Assembly: GCF_017873815.1 (NCBI RefSeq)
Contig: NZ_JAGGKQ010000002.1
Location: 124,001-188,000, forward strand
DNA length: 64,000 nucleotides
Direction: 5' to 3'
Source of the DNA: Halorubrum alkaliphilum
GTDB lineage: Archaea > Halobacteriota > Halobacteria > Halobacteriales > Haloferacaceae
Shown here: piece after piece, positions 34,516 through 41,616 of the stretch
Position numbering within the stretch: position 1 is the stretch's first letter
Layout: every line of letters begins with the position of its first letter
Translations under genes and position numbers: made by a program
The notes under the pieces: model-generated
What the model was told of the DNA's origin: nothing
The model's input: the letters and a program-made list of their open reading frames with translations, nothing else
Database searches by the model: none

Positions 34516-34965
34516 TCACTCGGATACGGTCGTCTTCACGATGCTCACCGGCGCAGCCGACTGGCGTGAGACGCGCTCGGTGACCGATCCGAGCATCCGG
34601 CGATAGTCGCCCGGACGCGTCTTCGATCCCATCACCGTGAGATCGATGTCCTCCTCGTCGATATATCGCAGGATCTCCTCGTGAGGGACGCCGTGAACCA
34701 TGTGTGTGACGACGTCGACGTCGGCGGCCTCGGCCTGCTCCGCGACCGACTCCAGCGCTGCCTCGCCGGCGTCCGTCAGGGTCTCCTCGGCACCCTCCGC
34801 GCCGCTGACGAACTCGTCGCCGGAGTACGCGGTGACGATGTCGCTGTCGACGACGTAGAGGACGTGAAGCGTCGCGTCGTACCGGCTGGCGGCGTCGACC
34901 GCGTGGTCGGTCGCGCGGTCGACACCCTCGCTGCCGTCCGTGGGGAACAGTATTCTGTCGTACAT
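34516..34965 (-). CDS. Universal stress protein (UspA family)
   Basis: 149-residue single-domain USP. The N-terminal ILFPTDGSEGVDRATDHA and the C-terminal MGSKTRPGDYRRMLGSVTERV with the final PVSIV strand form the Rossmann-like nucleotide fold. The loop near residue 120 keeps the glycine and serine positions expected of ATP-binding members, with a variant spacing. It converges on the cyclophilin gene and diverges from the amidohydrolase gene. A specific stress role cannot be stated. Confidence 0.88.
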   Translation of the reverse strand: MYDRILFPTDGSEGVDRATDHAVDAASRYDATLHVLYVVDSDIVTAYSGDEFVSGAEGAEETLTDAGEAALESVAEQAEAADVDVVTHMVHGVPHEEILRYIDEEDIDLTVMGSKTRPGDYRRMLGSVTERVSRQSAAPVSIVKTTVSE

Positions 34966-35088
34966 ACGCGACAGTTCGTCCGACCACCCGATAAAACGTG
35001 CGCCCGGTTCCCGAGCGAGGAGACCACGATCGGGTCGCGTCGGGCCGCGTCCAGAACGGTTAATCCCCTCCCGGCCGGCTGTTCCGTC

Positions 35089-36678
35089 ATGAGCCAGCCC
35101 GCGGACCGGGTCTTTCTGGACGGAGAGATCCACACGCTGACGGACCCCGACGAGACGTACGAGGCGCTTGCCGTCCGCGACGGGGAGATCGTTCGCCTCG
35201 GCCGGAGCTACGACGTCGAGTTCCTCGCCGGCGTCGAGACCGACGTCGTCGACCTCGACGGTCGGGTCCTCCTTCCGGGATTCATCGACGCCCACACCCA
35301 TCTGACCACGGTCGGTCGATACCTCGTCCACGCGGACCTCTCAGGAGCCGACTCGCCGACCGAGGCGGTCGGTCTTCTGGAGGATCGCGCCGCGGAACTC
35401 GACGATGAGTCGGCCGCCGGCGAGGGGACGGACTCCGACGCGGAGTGGGTGCTCGGCTACGGGTACGACGAGTCGACGTGGACCGAGGACCGGTACCTCA
35501 CGCGCGAGGACCTCGATCGCGTCTCGACGGGGCGTCCGGTTGCTGCGTTCCGCGAGGATATGCACGTCGCCGCGGTCAACGGAGTCGTCCTCGACCGGTT
35601 CGCGGACGCGCTCGCGGCCGTCCCGGACGAGACCGTTCCGACGGACGAGCCGGGAGTGCCGACCGGCGTCCTCTTGGAAAGTGCGATCGATCCGATCTAC
35701 GAGGCGGTCGAACCCGGCGTCGAGGGGACGCGGTCGGCGGTCGAGGCGGCGCTCGAACTGTGTACAGCACGCGGTATCACGGGCTTTCACGACATGGTGC
35801 GCGATTCACACGCGCCCCGGGTGTACCGCGATCTCGACGCCGCCGGCGAGTTGACCGCGCGGGTGCGGATCAACTACTGGAGCGACCATCTCGACGCGCT
35901 CCGGGAGGTCGGTCTCACGACGAACGCGGGGTCGGCGCTCGTCGAGACGGGCGCGATCAAGTCCTACACCGACGGCAGTTTCGGCGGACGGACCGCCCGC
36001 CTCTCCGAGCCGTACACGGACGCCCCCGAGGAGACCGGGCAGTGGGTCGTCGACCCCGACGAGCTTGCCGACGCAGTCGAGGCGGCGACCGACGCGGGCT
36101 ACCAGTTCACCGCACATGCCATCGGTGACGAGGCCGTCGATGCGGTCCTCGACGCCTACGAGACCGCCTCGACGACTGACCCCGGGGACGCCCGCCACCG
36201 GATCGAACACGTCGAACTCGCCGATGACACAGCGATCGACCGACTCGCCGACTCCGGCGTGGTCGCCAGCGTCCAGCCGAACTTCCTGAAGTGGGCCGAC
36301 GAGGACGGGCTCTACGAGGCGCGGCTGGGCGAGGAGCGCACGGCGGCAACGAACCGGTACCGCGACCTGCTCGACGCCGGCGTTCGGCTCGCGTTCGGCT
36401 CCGATGGGATGCCGATGGATCCGCTTCTCGGCGTTCACCACGCCGTTAACGCTCCGGCCGACGCCCAGCGACTCTCCGTGACCGAGGCGCTCCGGGCGTA
36501 CACCCGCGGCGCGGCCTACGCCGGATTCGACGAGAACCGACTCGGAACGGTCGAGGTCGGCAAGCGCGCGGATCTCGTCGTGCTCGACGGCTCGCCGTGG
36601 GACCACCCCGAGTCGATCCGTGATGTAGACGTGGCGATGACGGTCGCCGATGGAACGATCGTTCACGACGCTCGGTGA
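35089..36678 (+). CDS. YtcJ-like metal-dependent amidohydrolase
   Basis: 529-residue amidohydrolase of the Amidohydro_3 group. Metal ligands are visible as LPGFIDAHTHL near residue 63, the conserved SYTDGSFGGRTARL, HAIGDEAVDA near 343, RIEHVELADD near 368, and FGSDGMPMDPLLG near 436. Family members hydrolyse amides of varied substrates, and nothing in the context identifies the natural one. The ATG at 35089 gives the conserved beta-strand start DRVFLDGEIHTL; longer readings overlap the stress protein gene promoter. Confidence 0.88.
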   Translation: MSQPADRVFLDGEIHTLTDPDETYEALAVRDGEIVRLGRSYDVEFLAGVETDVVDLDGRVLLPGFIDAHTHLTTVGRYLVHADLSGADSPTEAVGLLEDRAAELDDESAAGEGTDSDAEWVLGYGYDESTWTEDRYLTREDLDRVSTGRPVAAFREDMHVAAVNGVVLDRFADALAAVPDETVPTDEPGVPTGVLLESAIDPIYEAVEPGVEGTRSAVEAALELCTARGITGFHDMVRDSHAPRVYRDLDAAGELTARVRINYWSDHLDALREVGLTTNAGSALVETGAIKSYTDGSFGGRTARLSEPYTDAPEETGQWVVDPDELADAVEAATDAGYQFTAHAIGDEAVDAVLDAYETASTTDPGDARHRIEHVELADDTAIDRLADSGVVASVQPNFLKWADEDGLYEARLGEERTAATNRYRDLLDAGVRLAFGSDGMPMDPLLGVHHAVNAPADAQRLSVTEALRAYTRGAAYAGFDENRLGTVEVGKRADLVVLDGSPWDHPESIRDVDVAMTVADGTIVHDAR

Positions 36679-36750
36679 ACGACCGCACCGCCTCCGGGAG
36701 GGCCCCGACGCGTCGTTCTCGGCCGTCACGAGTAGGTGCGATCGTTGCCG

Positions 36751-36766
36751 AATAACAATTGTTATT
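36751..36766. promoter_or_regulatory. Perfect 16-bp palindrome, candidate operator
   Basis: AATAACAATTGTTATT is a perfect palindrome ending 25 bp before the ATG of the small Rdx-like gene and overlapping its likely TATA region (TTATTAAT, 36763-36770). A dimeric regulator bound here would block TBP/TFB. No regulator gene is adjacent. Confidence 0.6.
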
Positions 36767-36791
36767 AATCATGTAGAACTGAGGATCGACC

Positions 36792-37043
36792 ATGGCAGAG
36801 ATAGCCATCGAGTACGCTTCCGGCAAGCGCCTCCGGTCCGAGGCCGAGACCGCTCGACGACTCATCGACGCATATCTGGGCGATCGGCCCGACGTCGACG
36901 GCGTAACCCTCTCGCCGTCGACGGAGTCCGTCTTCTGTGTCAGCGTCGAGGGTGACCGGATCTGGTGTACGAACCCTCGCGAGTGGATCGACTCGATGGA
37001 GGCCGTAACCGCGGCGCGAAGTCGCCTCTCCGAGCTGTCGTAG
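36792..37043 (+). CDS. Rdx/SelW-like protein lacking the CxxC motif
   Basis: 83-residue protein whose overall pattern follows the SelW/Rdx family of thioredoxin-like proteins: an N-terminal strand EIAIEY, a long helix, and VTLSPSTESVFCVSVEGDRIWC matching the family's beta-hairpin (split here at residues 38-59). The family's redox CxxC right after the first strand is replaced by ASGKRL (residues 9-14). Cysteines remain at 49 and 59. The assignment rests on pattern recognition and should be treated as moderate. It is flanked by the palindrome upstream and converges on agmatinase. Confidence 0.6.
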   Translation: MAEIAIEYASGKRLRSEAETARRLIDAYLGDRPDVDGVTLSPSTESVFCVSVEGDRIWCTNPREWIDSMEAVTAARSRLSELS

Positions 37044-37079
37044 ACGCTCCCGCCCGGCTCCCTCCCGTCCCAACCGTAG

Positions 37080-37919
37080 TCAGACGTCGTCGGCAGCCGC
37101 AGCGTCGGCGTGGTGGAACACGAACTCGCGGAGGAGCTTTCCGGCCACCGCGGCCGCTTGTCCGTCGTCGCGGTCGTTGACTTCGACGACGTCGAACCCC
37201 GCCGCGTGTGGCGCGATCCGCCGAACGAGGTCACGGACCGTTCGCGGGGCGAGCCCGAACGGCTCCATCGTCCCCGTTCCGGGCGCGAACCCCGGATCGA
37301 GACCGTCGACATCGACCGAGAGGTACGTCGAACCGTCCGCGAACCGGCGAGGATCGAGGCTGGCGAGCCACTCGCGGGCGGCCTCGGGATCGACGACCTC
37401 CACGTCTCCGGCGGCGGCACGGTCCCACTCCGCCTCCGAACCGGTACGCGCGCCGACGATGACGGCACGGTCGATGTCGAGGTCCTCAAGCGCCCGGCGG
37501 GTCACGCAGGCGTGGTTCCACGGGTTGCCGTCGTACGCCTCCCTGAGGTCGAGGTGGGCGTCGACGACGACGAGCGTGTCCGGGTCGACCGCGTCGACGC
37601 CGGCGTAGGTGACGGTATGCTCGCCGCCCAAAAGGAGAGGTACGGCGTCGTTCAGGACGACGCTCCGGAGTTCGGCGGCGAGGTGGTCGAGATACGCCTT
37701 GACGTCGTCCCACGGGTGAACGTCGCCCCCGTCGTGGACGGCCAGCGCGGAGAAGCGGCTTCCGGTCTCGTGGTCGTAGTCGTCGTACGTTTCGGCGAAA
37801 CGCCGGACTCGGTCCGGTCCGAACCGGGTGCCCGGCTGAAAGGTGGTCGTGGCGTCGAGGGGAGCGCCGACGACCACGTAGGAAGCAGGGTCGCGGTCGG
37901 TCGTCGCTCCGGGGAACAT
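37080..37919 (-). CDS. speB: Agmatinase-family ureohydrolase
   Basis: 279-residue arginase/agmatinase-fold enzyme with an intact dimanganese site: LLLGGEHTVTY near 96, VVDAHLDLREAY near 120 and SVDVDGLDPGFAPGTG near 203. The gene lies 6 bp downstream of aIF5A in the same orientation. In Haloferax volcanii an agmatinase of this type acts with deoxyhypusine synthase in aIF5A modification, via an agmatine-derived intermediate; the neighbourhood here supports the same role. Confidence 0.92.
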   Translation of the reverse strand: MFPGATTDRDPASYVVVGAPLDATTTFQPGTRFGPDRVRRFAETYDDYDHETGSRFSALAVHDGGDVHPWDDVKAYLDHLAAELRSVVLNDAVPLLLGGEHTVTYAGVDAVDPDTLVVVDAHLDLREAYDGNPWNHACVTRRALEDLDIDRAVIVGARTGSEAEWDRAAAGDVEVVDPEAAREWLASLDPRRFADGSTYLSVDVDGLDPGFAPGTGTMEPFGLAPRTVRDLVRRIAPHAAGFDVVEVNDRDDGQAAAVAGKLLREFVFHHADAAAADDV

Positions 37920-37925
37920 CTCTCG

Positions 37926-38303
37926 TTACCCGATGATCTTCCGTTGCCCCTCGTAATCGAGGTACTCGATGTTGTCGTCCGAGGAGAACTCCTCGCCCTC
38001 GGGGATGCGCATCGTGAACGTGTCGTAGGTGTCCAGATCCATTACCTGAACTTCGCCGTCGCTCACGTTGACGACCTGTCCCTGTTTCCGGTGAATGATC
38101 GGGACCCACACCTTCGCGTCGACCGGCTGCGAGAGCGAGCGCTTCTTGTCGTCGAACACGCCCTTGCCCTCGACGCGGGCCTTGGCGCTCCCGTGTTTGC
38201 CGGGTTTAGCGGTACTGTAGTGGTCGATCTTACAGGGCGCACTGTCCATCATCACGTAGCTTCCCTCTTGGAGTTCGCGGACCTGCTTCTGCTCTCGCGG
38301 CAT
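37926..38303 (-). CDS. eif5a: Translation initiation factor aIF5A
   Basis: 125-residue factor that relieves ribosome stalling and carries the hypusine (or deoxyhypusine) modification. The modification loop [11 protein letters not shown] is present with the target lysine at residue 36. An SH3-like N-domain is followed by the OB-fold ([15 protein letters not shown]). A minus-strand TATA (CGTTTATAT, 38335-38327) sits about 25 bp before the ATG at 38303, so the message is leaderless. The deoxyhypusine synthase gene is at 52.4-53.5 kb. Confidence 0.96.
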   Translation of the reverse strand: MPREQKQVRELQEGSYVMMDSAPCKIDHYSTAKPGKHGSAKARVEGKGVFDDKKRSLSQPVDAKVWVPIIHRKQGQVVNVSDGEVQVMDLDTYDTFTMRIPEGEEFSSDDNIEYLDYEGQRKIIG

Positions 38304-38425
38304 ACCCGCTCCTTCCGGAGGCGCGGATATAAACGGTTTGGAACGCCGTCGCCCCGATAGCGACCCGTCACCCCCAACCGGGACCACGCTCGCGTCGGAT
38401 CCGGACTGAACGGCCCCGACACGCC

Positions 38426-38511
38426 GATCACCACCAACGCCGACGATCACCACCAACGCCGACGATCACCACCAACGCCGACGATCACCACCAACGCCGA
38501 CGATCACCGAC
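38426..38511. repeat. 19-bp tandem repeat
   Basis: Four full copies of GATCACCACCAACGCCGAC (starting at 38426, 38445, 38464 and 38483) and a partial fifth. They occupy the middle of the 307-bp gap between the divergent aIF5A and HAD genes. Nothing else is seen in this gap apart from the aIF5A promoter. Confidence 0.95.
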
Positions 38512-38610
38512 ACACACGCACCCAGCGCAAGGTGAGACGGAGATGTCACTCCGGATTCCGTCCCAACGAAGCCGAACACACTTATTAGAGGATCGCCTAC
38601 GGGGGAGTCC

Positions 38611-39267
38611 ATGGTCGTCGCCGGCTACGAGTTTCACCTGTTCGACCTCGACGGGACCCTCGTCGACGCGGACTGGGAATACACCCGGGCGGTGTTCAAC
38701 CGCGTCGGCGACCGGCTCGGTCGGCGGTTTTCCGACCGGGAGGCGTACGTGCTCTGGCACGGACTCGGCGGCCCGCGTGCGGCGACGTTGCGCGGGCTCG
38801 GGATCGACCCCGACCGGTTCTGGCCGGCGTTTCACGACGTCGAGGACCCCGTTGCCCGCGCGGAGGCGACGTACCTCCACGACGACGCGGCCGGACTGCT
38901 CGACCGCCTCGACGACGCGGACCAGCCGACCGGACTCGTCACCCACTGTCAGTCGTTTCTGGCCGAACCCGTACTCGACCGGCTGGATCTCGCCGATCGG
39001 TTCGACGCGATCGTCTGTTGTACCGACGATACGGGGTGGAAACCGGACCCCCAGCCCCTCGAGATCGCGATGGAATCGATGGGGATCGACCCCGACCAAC
39101 CCGGACGAGGGTACTACGCCGGGGACGGCGAGAGCGACGTGGGTGCGGCGTGGAACGCTGGGCTGGACGCGATCCACGTCGAGCGCGTCGGCCACGAGGA
39201 CCGCGGTCGATGCGTCCTCGGTGACCGCCGAGTGAACCGCCTCGACGAACTCCTCGACCCGAGCTGA
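38611..39267 (+). CDS. HAD-superfamily hydrolase
   Basis: 218-residue phosphatase of the phosphoglycolate phosphatase-like HAD group. Motif I FDLDGTLVDADW near residue 9 holds the nucleophile, motif II is THCQSF near 110, motif III lysine in WKPDPQP near 144, and motif IV GDGESDVGAAWNAG near 171. A helical cap is inserted between motifs I and II. Physiological substrate unknown. The ATG at 38611 starts the conserved strand; an in-frame extension is not needed. Confidence 0.85.
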   Translation: MVVAGYEFHLFDLDGTLVDADWEYTRAVFNRVGDRLGRRFSDREAYVLWHGLGGPRAATLRGLGIDPDRFWPAFHDVEDPVARAEATYLHDDAAGLLDRLDDADQPTGLVTHCQSFLAEPVLDRLDLADRFDAIVCCTDDTGWKPDPQPLEIAMESMGIDPDQPGRGYYAGDGESDVGAAWNAGLDAIHVERVGHEDRGRCVLGDRRVNRLDELLDPS

Positions 39268-39297
39268 ATCGAGGACACGCGGCGTCGATCGGGGGTC

Positions 39298-39307
39298 AAA
39301 TATATAC
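39298..39307 (+). promoter_or_regulatory. TATA box of the two-helix membrane protein gene
   Basis: AAATATATAC lies 23 bp before the ATG at 39330, supporting that a real, leaderless gene follows. Confidence 0.55.
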
Positions 39308-39329
39308 TCGCGGGAGCCACGGATCGTGT

Positions 39330-39533
39330 ATGGACTCCTCGGACGCGGCGGTGCTCGGCGTGTCCGGCGTCGTCGCCGCGGCGGTCGTCGGCTCGGCGGT
39401 CGCCGCCGGCGCGCTGTTCGGATTCGACGAGTCGGTGCTGCGCCCGTTCCGTCTGTTGGCCGTGGAGCCGATCGCGTGGATCGTGATCGGCGCGCTCGTC
39501 GTCGCCGCCGTCGGGAACGCTTACATCGACTAA
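39330..39533 (+). CDS. Small two-helix membrane protein
   Basis: 67-residue protein with two hydrophobic segments (VLGVSGVVAAAVVGSAVAAG and AWIVIGALVVAAVG) and a short loop between them. It ends NAYID. No family is recognised, but the promoter spacing and clean codon use suggest it is expressed. The stop overlaps the end of the convergent CinA-like gene by 4 bp. Confidence 0.65.
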   Translation: MDSSDAAVLGVSGVVAAAVVGSAVAAGALFGFDESVLRPFRLLAVEPIAWIVIGALVVAAVGNAYID

Positions 39534-40195
39534 CTGCCGCTGCCGCGGTTCTCGTTGCTGCCGCGGTTCTCGTTGCCGTCGCGGTTCTCGTTGCCGTCGC
39601 GGTTCTCGTTGCTGCCGCGGTTCTCGTTGCCGTCGCGGTTCTCGTTGCTGTCGGAGTGCCCCTCGCCGTCCACGTTGCGGTCGGCGTCCTCGACCTCTCG
39701 GATCGTCCGAACCAACTCGTCGAGCGCGCGTTCCGCGCTGGCCCCCTTGATCGCGTCGCGGTCGCCGGAGAGCTCGGCTCGGACGCTCCGCGAGAACGAC
39801 CCCCCCGTGTCCCACGGCGCGGCGTACGCCACCCCGATGTAGACGAGGCCGACCGGCTTCTCGTCGGTGCCGCCGCCGGGCCCGGCGACGCCGGTCGTCG
39901 AGAGCCCCCACGTCGTGTCCGCGTGGTCGCGGGCGCGCTCCGCCATCTCGCGAGCGGTCGGTCCCGCCACCGCTCCGTGGTCATCGAGCGTTTCGCGCGA
40001 GACGCCCAGTAGCTCCCGCTTGGCGTCGTACGCGTACGTGACGTAGCCCCGGTCGAAGTACGCACTCGCCCCGGGAACGTCAGTCACCCGGGAGCCGACG
40101 AGTCCACCCGTCAGCGACTCCGCGACGGCGAGCGTCTCTCCGCGCTCGGTCAACAGCTCGCCGACCGCGACTGCCGGATCCGTCTCCTCGCTCAT
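39530..40195 (-). CDS. CinA-like nicotinamide-nucleotide amidase domain protein
   Basis: 221-residue protein corresponding to the stand-alone C-terminal domain of CinA, which deamidates nicotinamide mononucleotide. Signature segments are VAESLTGGLVGSRVTDVPG, GYVTYAYDAK and TTGVAGPGGGTDEKPVG. The last 45 residues are an unusual hydrophilic tail of six-residue repeats (DGNENR, GSNENR) encoded by an 18-bp minisatellite. The ATG at 40195 lies 23 bp from a minus-strand TATA (GTATATAAGT, 40227-40218). Confidence 0.88.
   Translation of the reverse strand: MSEETDPAVAVGELLTERGETLAVAESLTGGLVGSRVTDVPGASAYFDRGYVTYAYDAKRELLGVSRETLDDHGAVAGPTAREMAERARDHADTTWGLSTTGVAGPGGGTDEKPVGLVYIGVAYAAPWDTGGSFSRSVRAELSGDRDAIKGASAERALDELVRTIREVEDADRNVDGEGHSDSNENRDGNENRGSNENRDGNENRDGNENRGSNENRGSGS
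39540..39653. repeat. 18-bp minisatellite inside the CinA-like gene
   Basis: About six copies of an 18-bp unit of the type CGGTTCTCGTTGCCGTCG, alternating with CGGTTCTCGTTGCTGCCG. The unit length keeps frame and encodes GNENRD/SNENRG repeats in the C-terminal tail; copy number could vary between strains without breaking the gene. Confidence 0.9.
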
Positions 40196-40277
40196 ACGGT
40201 GCCGTTCACCGCTGACACTTATATACTCCCGGCGGCGCGCCGTGGGGGTTATCCTCCGGGGCCGAGTAGGTCGACGC

Positions 40278-40916
40278 ATGAGTGAACCGGACCCGCCGAC
40301 CGACTGGGACGAACGGTTCTCCTCCGGGTCGTATCCTCGGGATCCGGAGCCTTCGCCGGTGCTCTGCGAGTACGAGCCGTCGATCCCCGACGGCCGCGCG
40401 CTCGATCTGGCGACCGGAACCGGGCGGAACGCGGTGTTCCTCGCCGAGTCGGGCTACGACGTCGACGCGCTCGACGCCTCCCGCGAGGGGCTCCGGATCA
40501 CCCGCGAGCGCGCCGAGGAACGCGAGGTCGACGACCGGCTGGAGACGATCCACGCGGACGCGACCGAGTACGACTTCCCGACCGCTGAGTACGACCTGAT
40601 AACGGTGAGTTTCTATCACACGCTCGACCGCTTCGCCGACCTCGCGGCGGCGCTCGTCGACGGCGGCTACCTGTTCGTCGAGGGACATTTCAGGTCGGTC
40701 GAGGCGACGCCCTCCGGACCGAGCACCGACCGCTACCGGTTCGCCGCGAACGAGCTGTTGCGCGCCGGAACCGCGTTGAGCGTCCGATACTACGACGAGA
40801 CGACCCAAGAGCGGCCGAACGACCGCGGACGGGCGACCGCACGGCTGCTCGCCTGTCGCTCGCACGACCCACGAGGCCCGTATCCGGAGCGACCGGGAGG
40901 CAAGGTCCGTGACTGA
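40278..40916 (+). CDS. Class I SAM-dependent methyltransferase (TehB-like)
   Basis: 212-residue methyltransferase. Motif I is ALDLATGTGRNAVFL near residue 42, the acidic end of strand 2 is VDALDAS, and DLITVSFYHTLDRF is the motif IV region. The N-terminal DWDERFSSGSYPRDPEPSP resembles TehB/thiopurine-type methyltransferases. It overlaps the next gene by 8 bp, so the two are co-translated. Substrate unknown. Confidence 0.82.
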   Translation: MSEPDPPTDWDERFSSGSYPRDPEPSPVLCEYEPSIPDGRALDLATGTGRNAVFLAESGYDVDALDASREGLRITRERAEEREVDDRLETIHADATEYDFPTAEYDLITVSFYHTLDRFADLAAALVDGGYLFVEGHFRSVEATPSGPSTDRYRFAANELLRAGTALSVRYYDETTQERPNDRGRATARLLACRSHDPRGPYPERPGGKVRD

Positions 40917-41508
40917 CTGCCCCCCGAGCGGCGGAGACGGGATTGACGGGCACGGGACTGACGGAGGGGGGACCGACGAGAACGGATCGCCCACGGCGAC
41001 CCTCGTCCGGATCGTCGAGTCGGCGGCGGACGTGGCCATCGATCCCGAGTCGGCGACCACGACGGTCGTCGGCCGCGACGGGGACCGTGACAGGGAGGCA
41101 GGTCGCGACGGGGACCCCGGTCCGGAAGCGCGCCTCCCGCCGCTGCTCGCCGACGCGGAGTCGATCGTCGGGGTTGTTCCCCGGATCGACCGCGAACTCT
41201 CGGACCGCCTGATCGACGCCGGCTCCGCCGAGCTGAACGCCCGGATCGTCCTCACCGGCCGGGCCCGACGGCGGCTAACCGGCCCCGTCCGTTCCGTGGT
41301 TCGGTCGAGACTGGCCGATCGAGGGGTCGACTTTTATACACACGACGGCGACTCGCCCGTCGGCGTGCTCCTCGTCGACGACCGGGCGGTCGTCGGACTG
41401 TTCGACGATCGGGGGCTCGCGGCGGTACTCCTCGCGGACGACCCCGCGATCCGCGAGTGGGTCGCCAAGACCTGTCGTCGATACCTCGACGCCGCCGAGC
41501 CGCTGTAA
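40909..41508 (+). CDS. Stand-alone sensor domain similar to the C-terminus of haloarchaeal HTH regulators
   Basis: 199-residue protein starting at GTG 40909. The first 60 residues are Gly/Asp-rich and poorly conserved. The remainder (for example NARIVLTGRARRRLTG, GVDFYTHDGDSPVGVLLVDD and ADDPAIREWVAKTCRRYLD) resembles the effector domain found at the end of haloarchaeal FilR1/TrmB-like transcription regulators. I see no helix-turn-helix, so it may act as a separate ligand sensor or dimerisation partner. The overlap with the methyltransferase gene suggests a common task. Confidence 0.6.
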   Translation: MTDCPPSGGDGIDGHGTDGGGTDENGSPTATLVRIVESAADVAIDPESATTTVVGRDGDRDREAGRDGDPGPEARLPPLLADAESIVGVVPRIDRELSDRLIDAGSAELNARIVLTGRARRRLTGPVRSVVRSRLADRGVDFYTHDGDSPVGVLLVDDRAVVGLFDDRGLAAVLLADDPAIREWVAKTCRRYLDAAEPL

Positions 41509-41515
41509 GCGGTGT

Positions 41516-41615
41516 GCGGTGTGCGCCACGCCGCGGGCGAGCGGTGTACGCCACGCCGCGGGCGAGCGGTGTACGCCACGCCGCGGGCGAGCGGTGTACG
41601 CCACGCCGCGATCGG
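41516..41615. repeat. 25-bp tandem repeat between convergent genes
   Basis: Four copies of GCGGTGTACGCCACGCCGCG plus GGCGA, beginning at 41516, 41541, 41566 and 41591; the first has one change and the last ends ATCGG. The array exactly fills the space between the two convergent stop codons (41508 and 41617). Confidence 0.95.
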
Positions 41616-41616
41616 A

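Noticed and set aside
38404-38520. Possible CRISPR array at the 19-bp repeats
   Set aside because: The units are directly adjacent with no spacers, so this is a simple tandem repeat. No cas genes are in the window.
38485-40065. 526-codon minus-strand frame across the HAD and CinA-like genes
   Set aside because: Low-complexity translation caused by the 18-bp minisatellite and GC bias; it runs antisense to a well-supported HAD gene.
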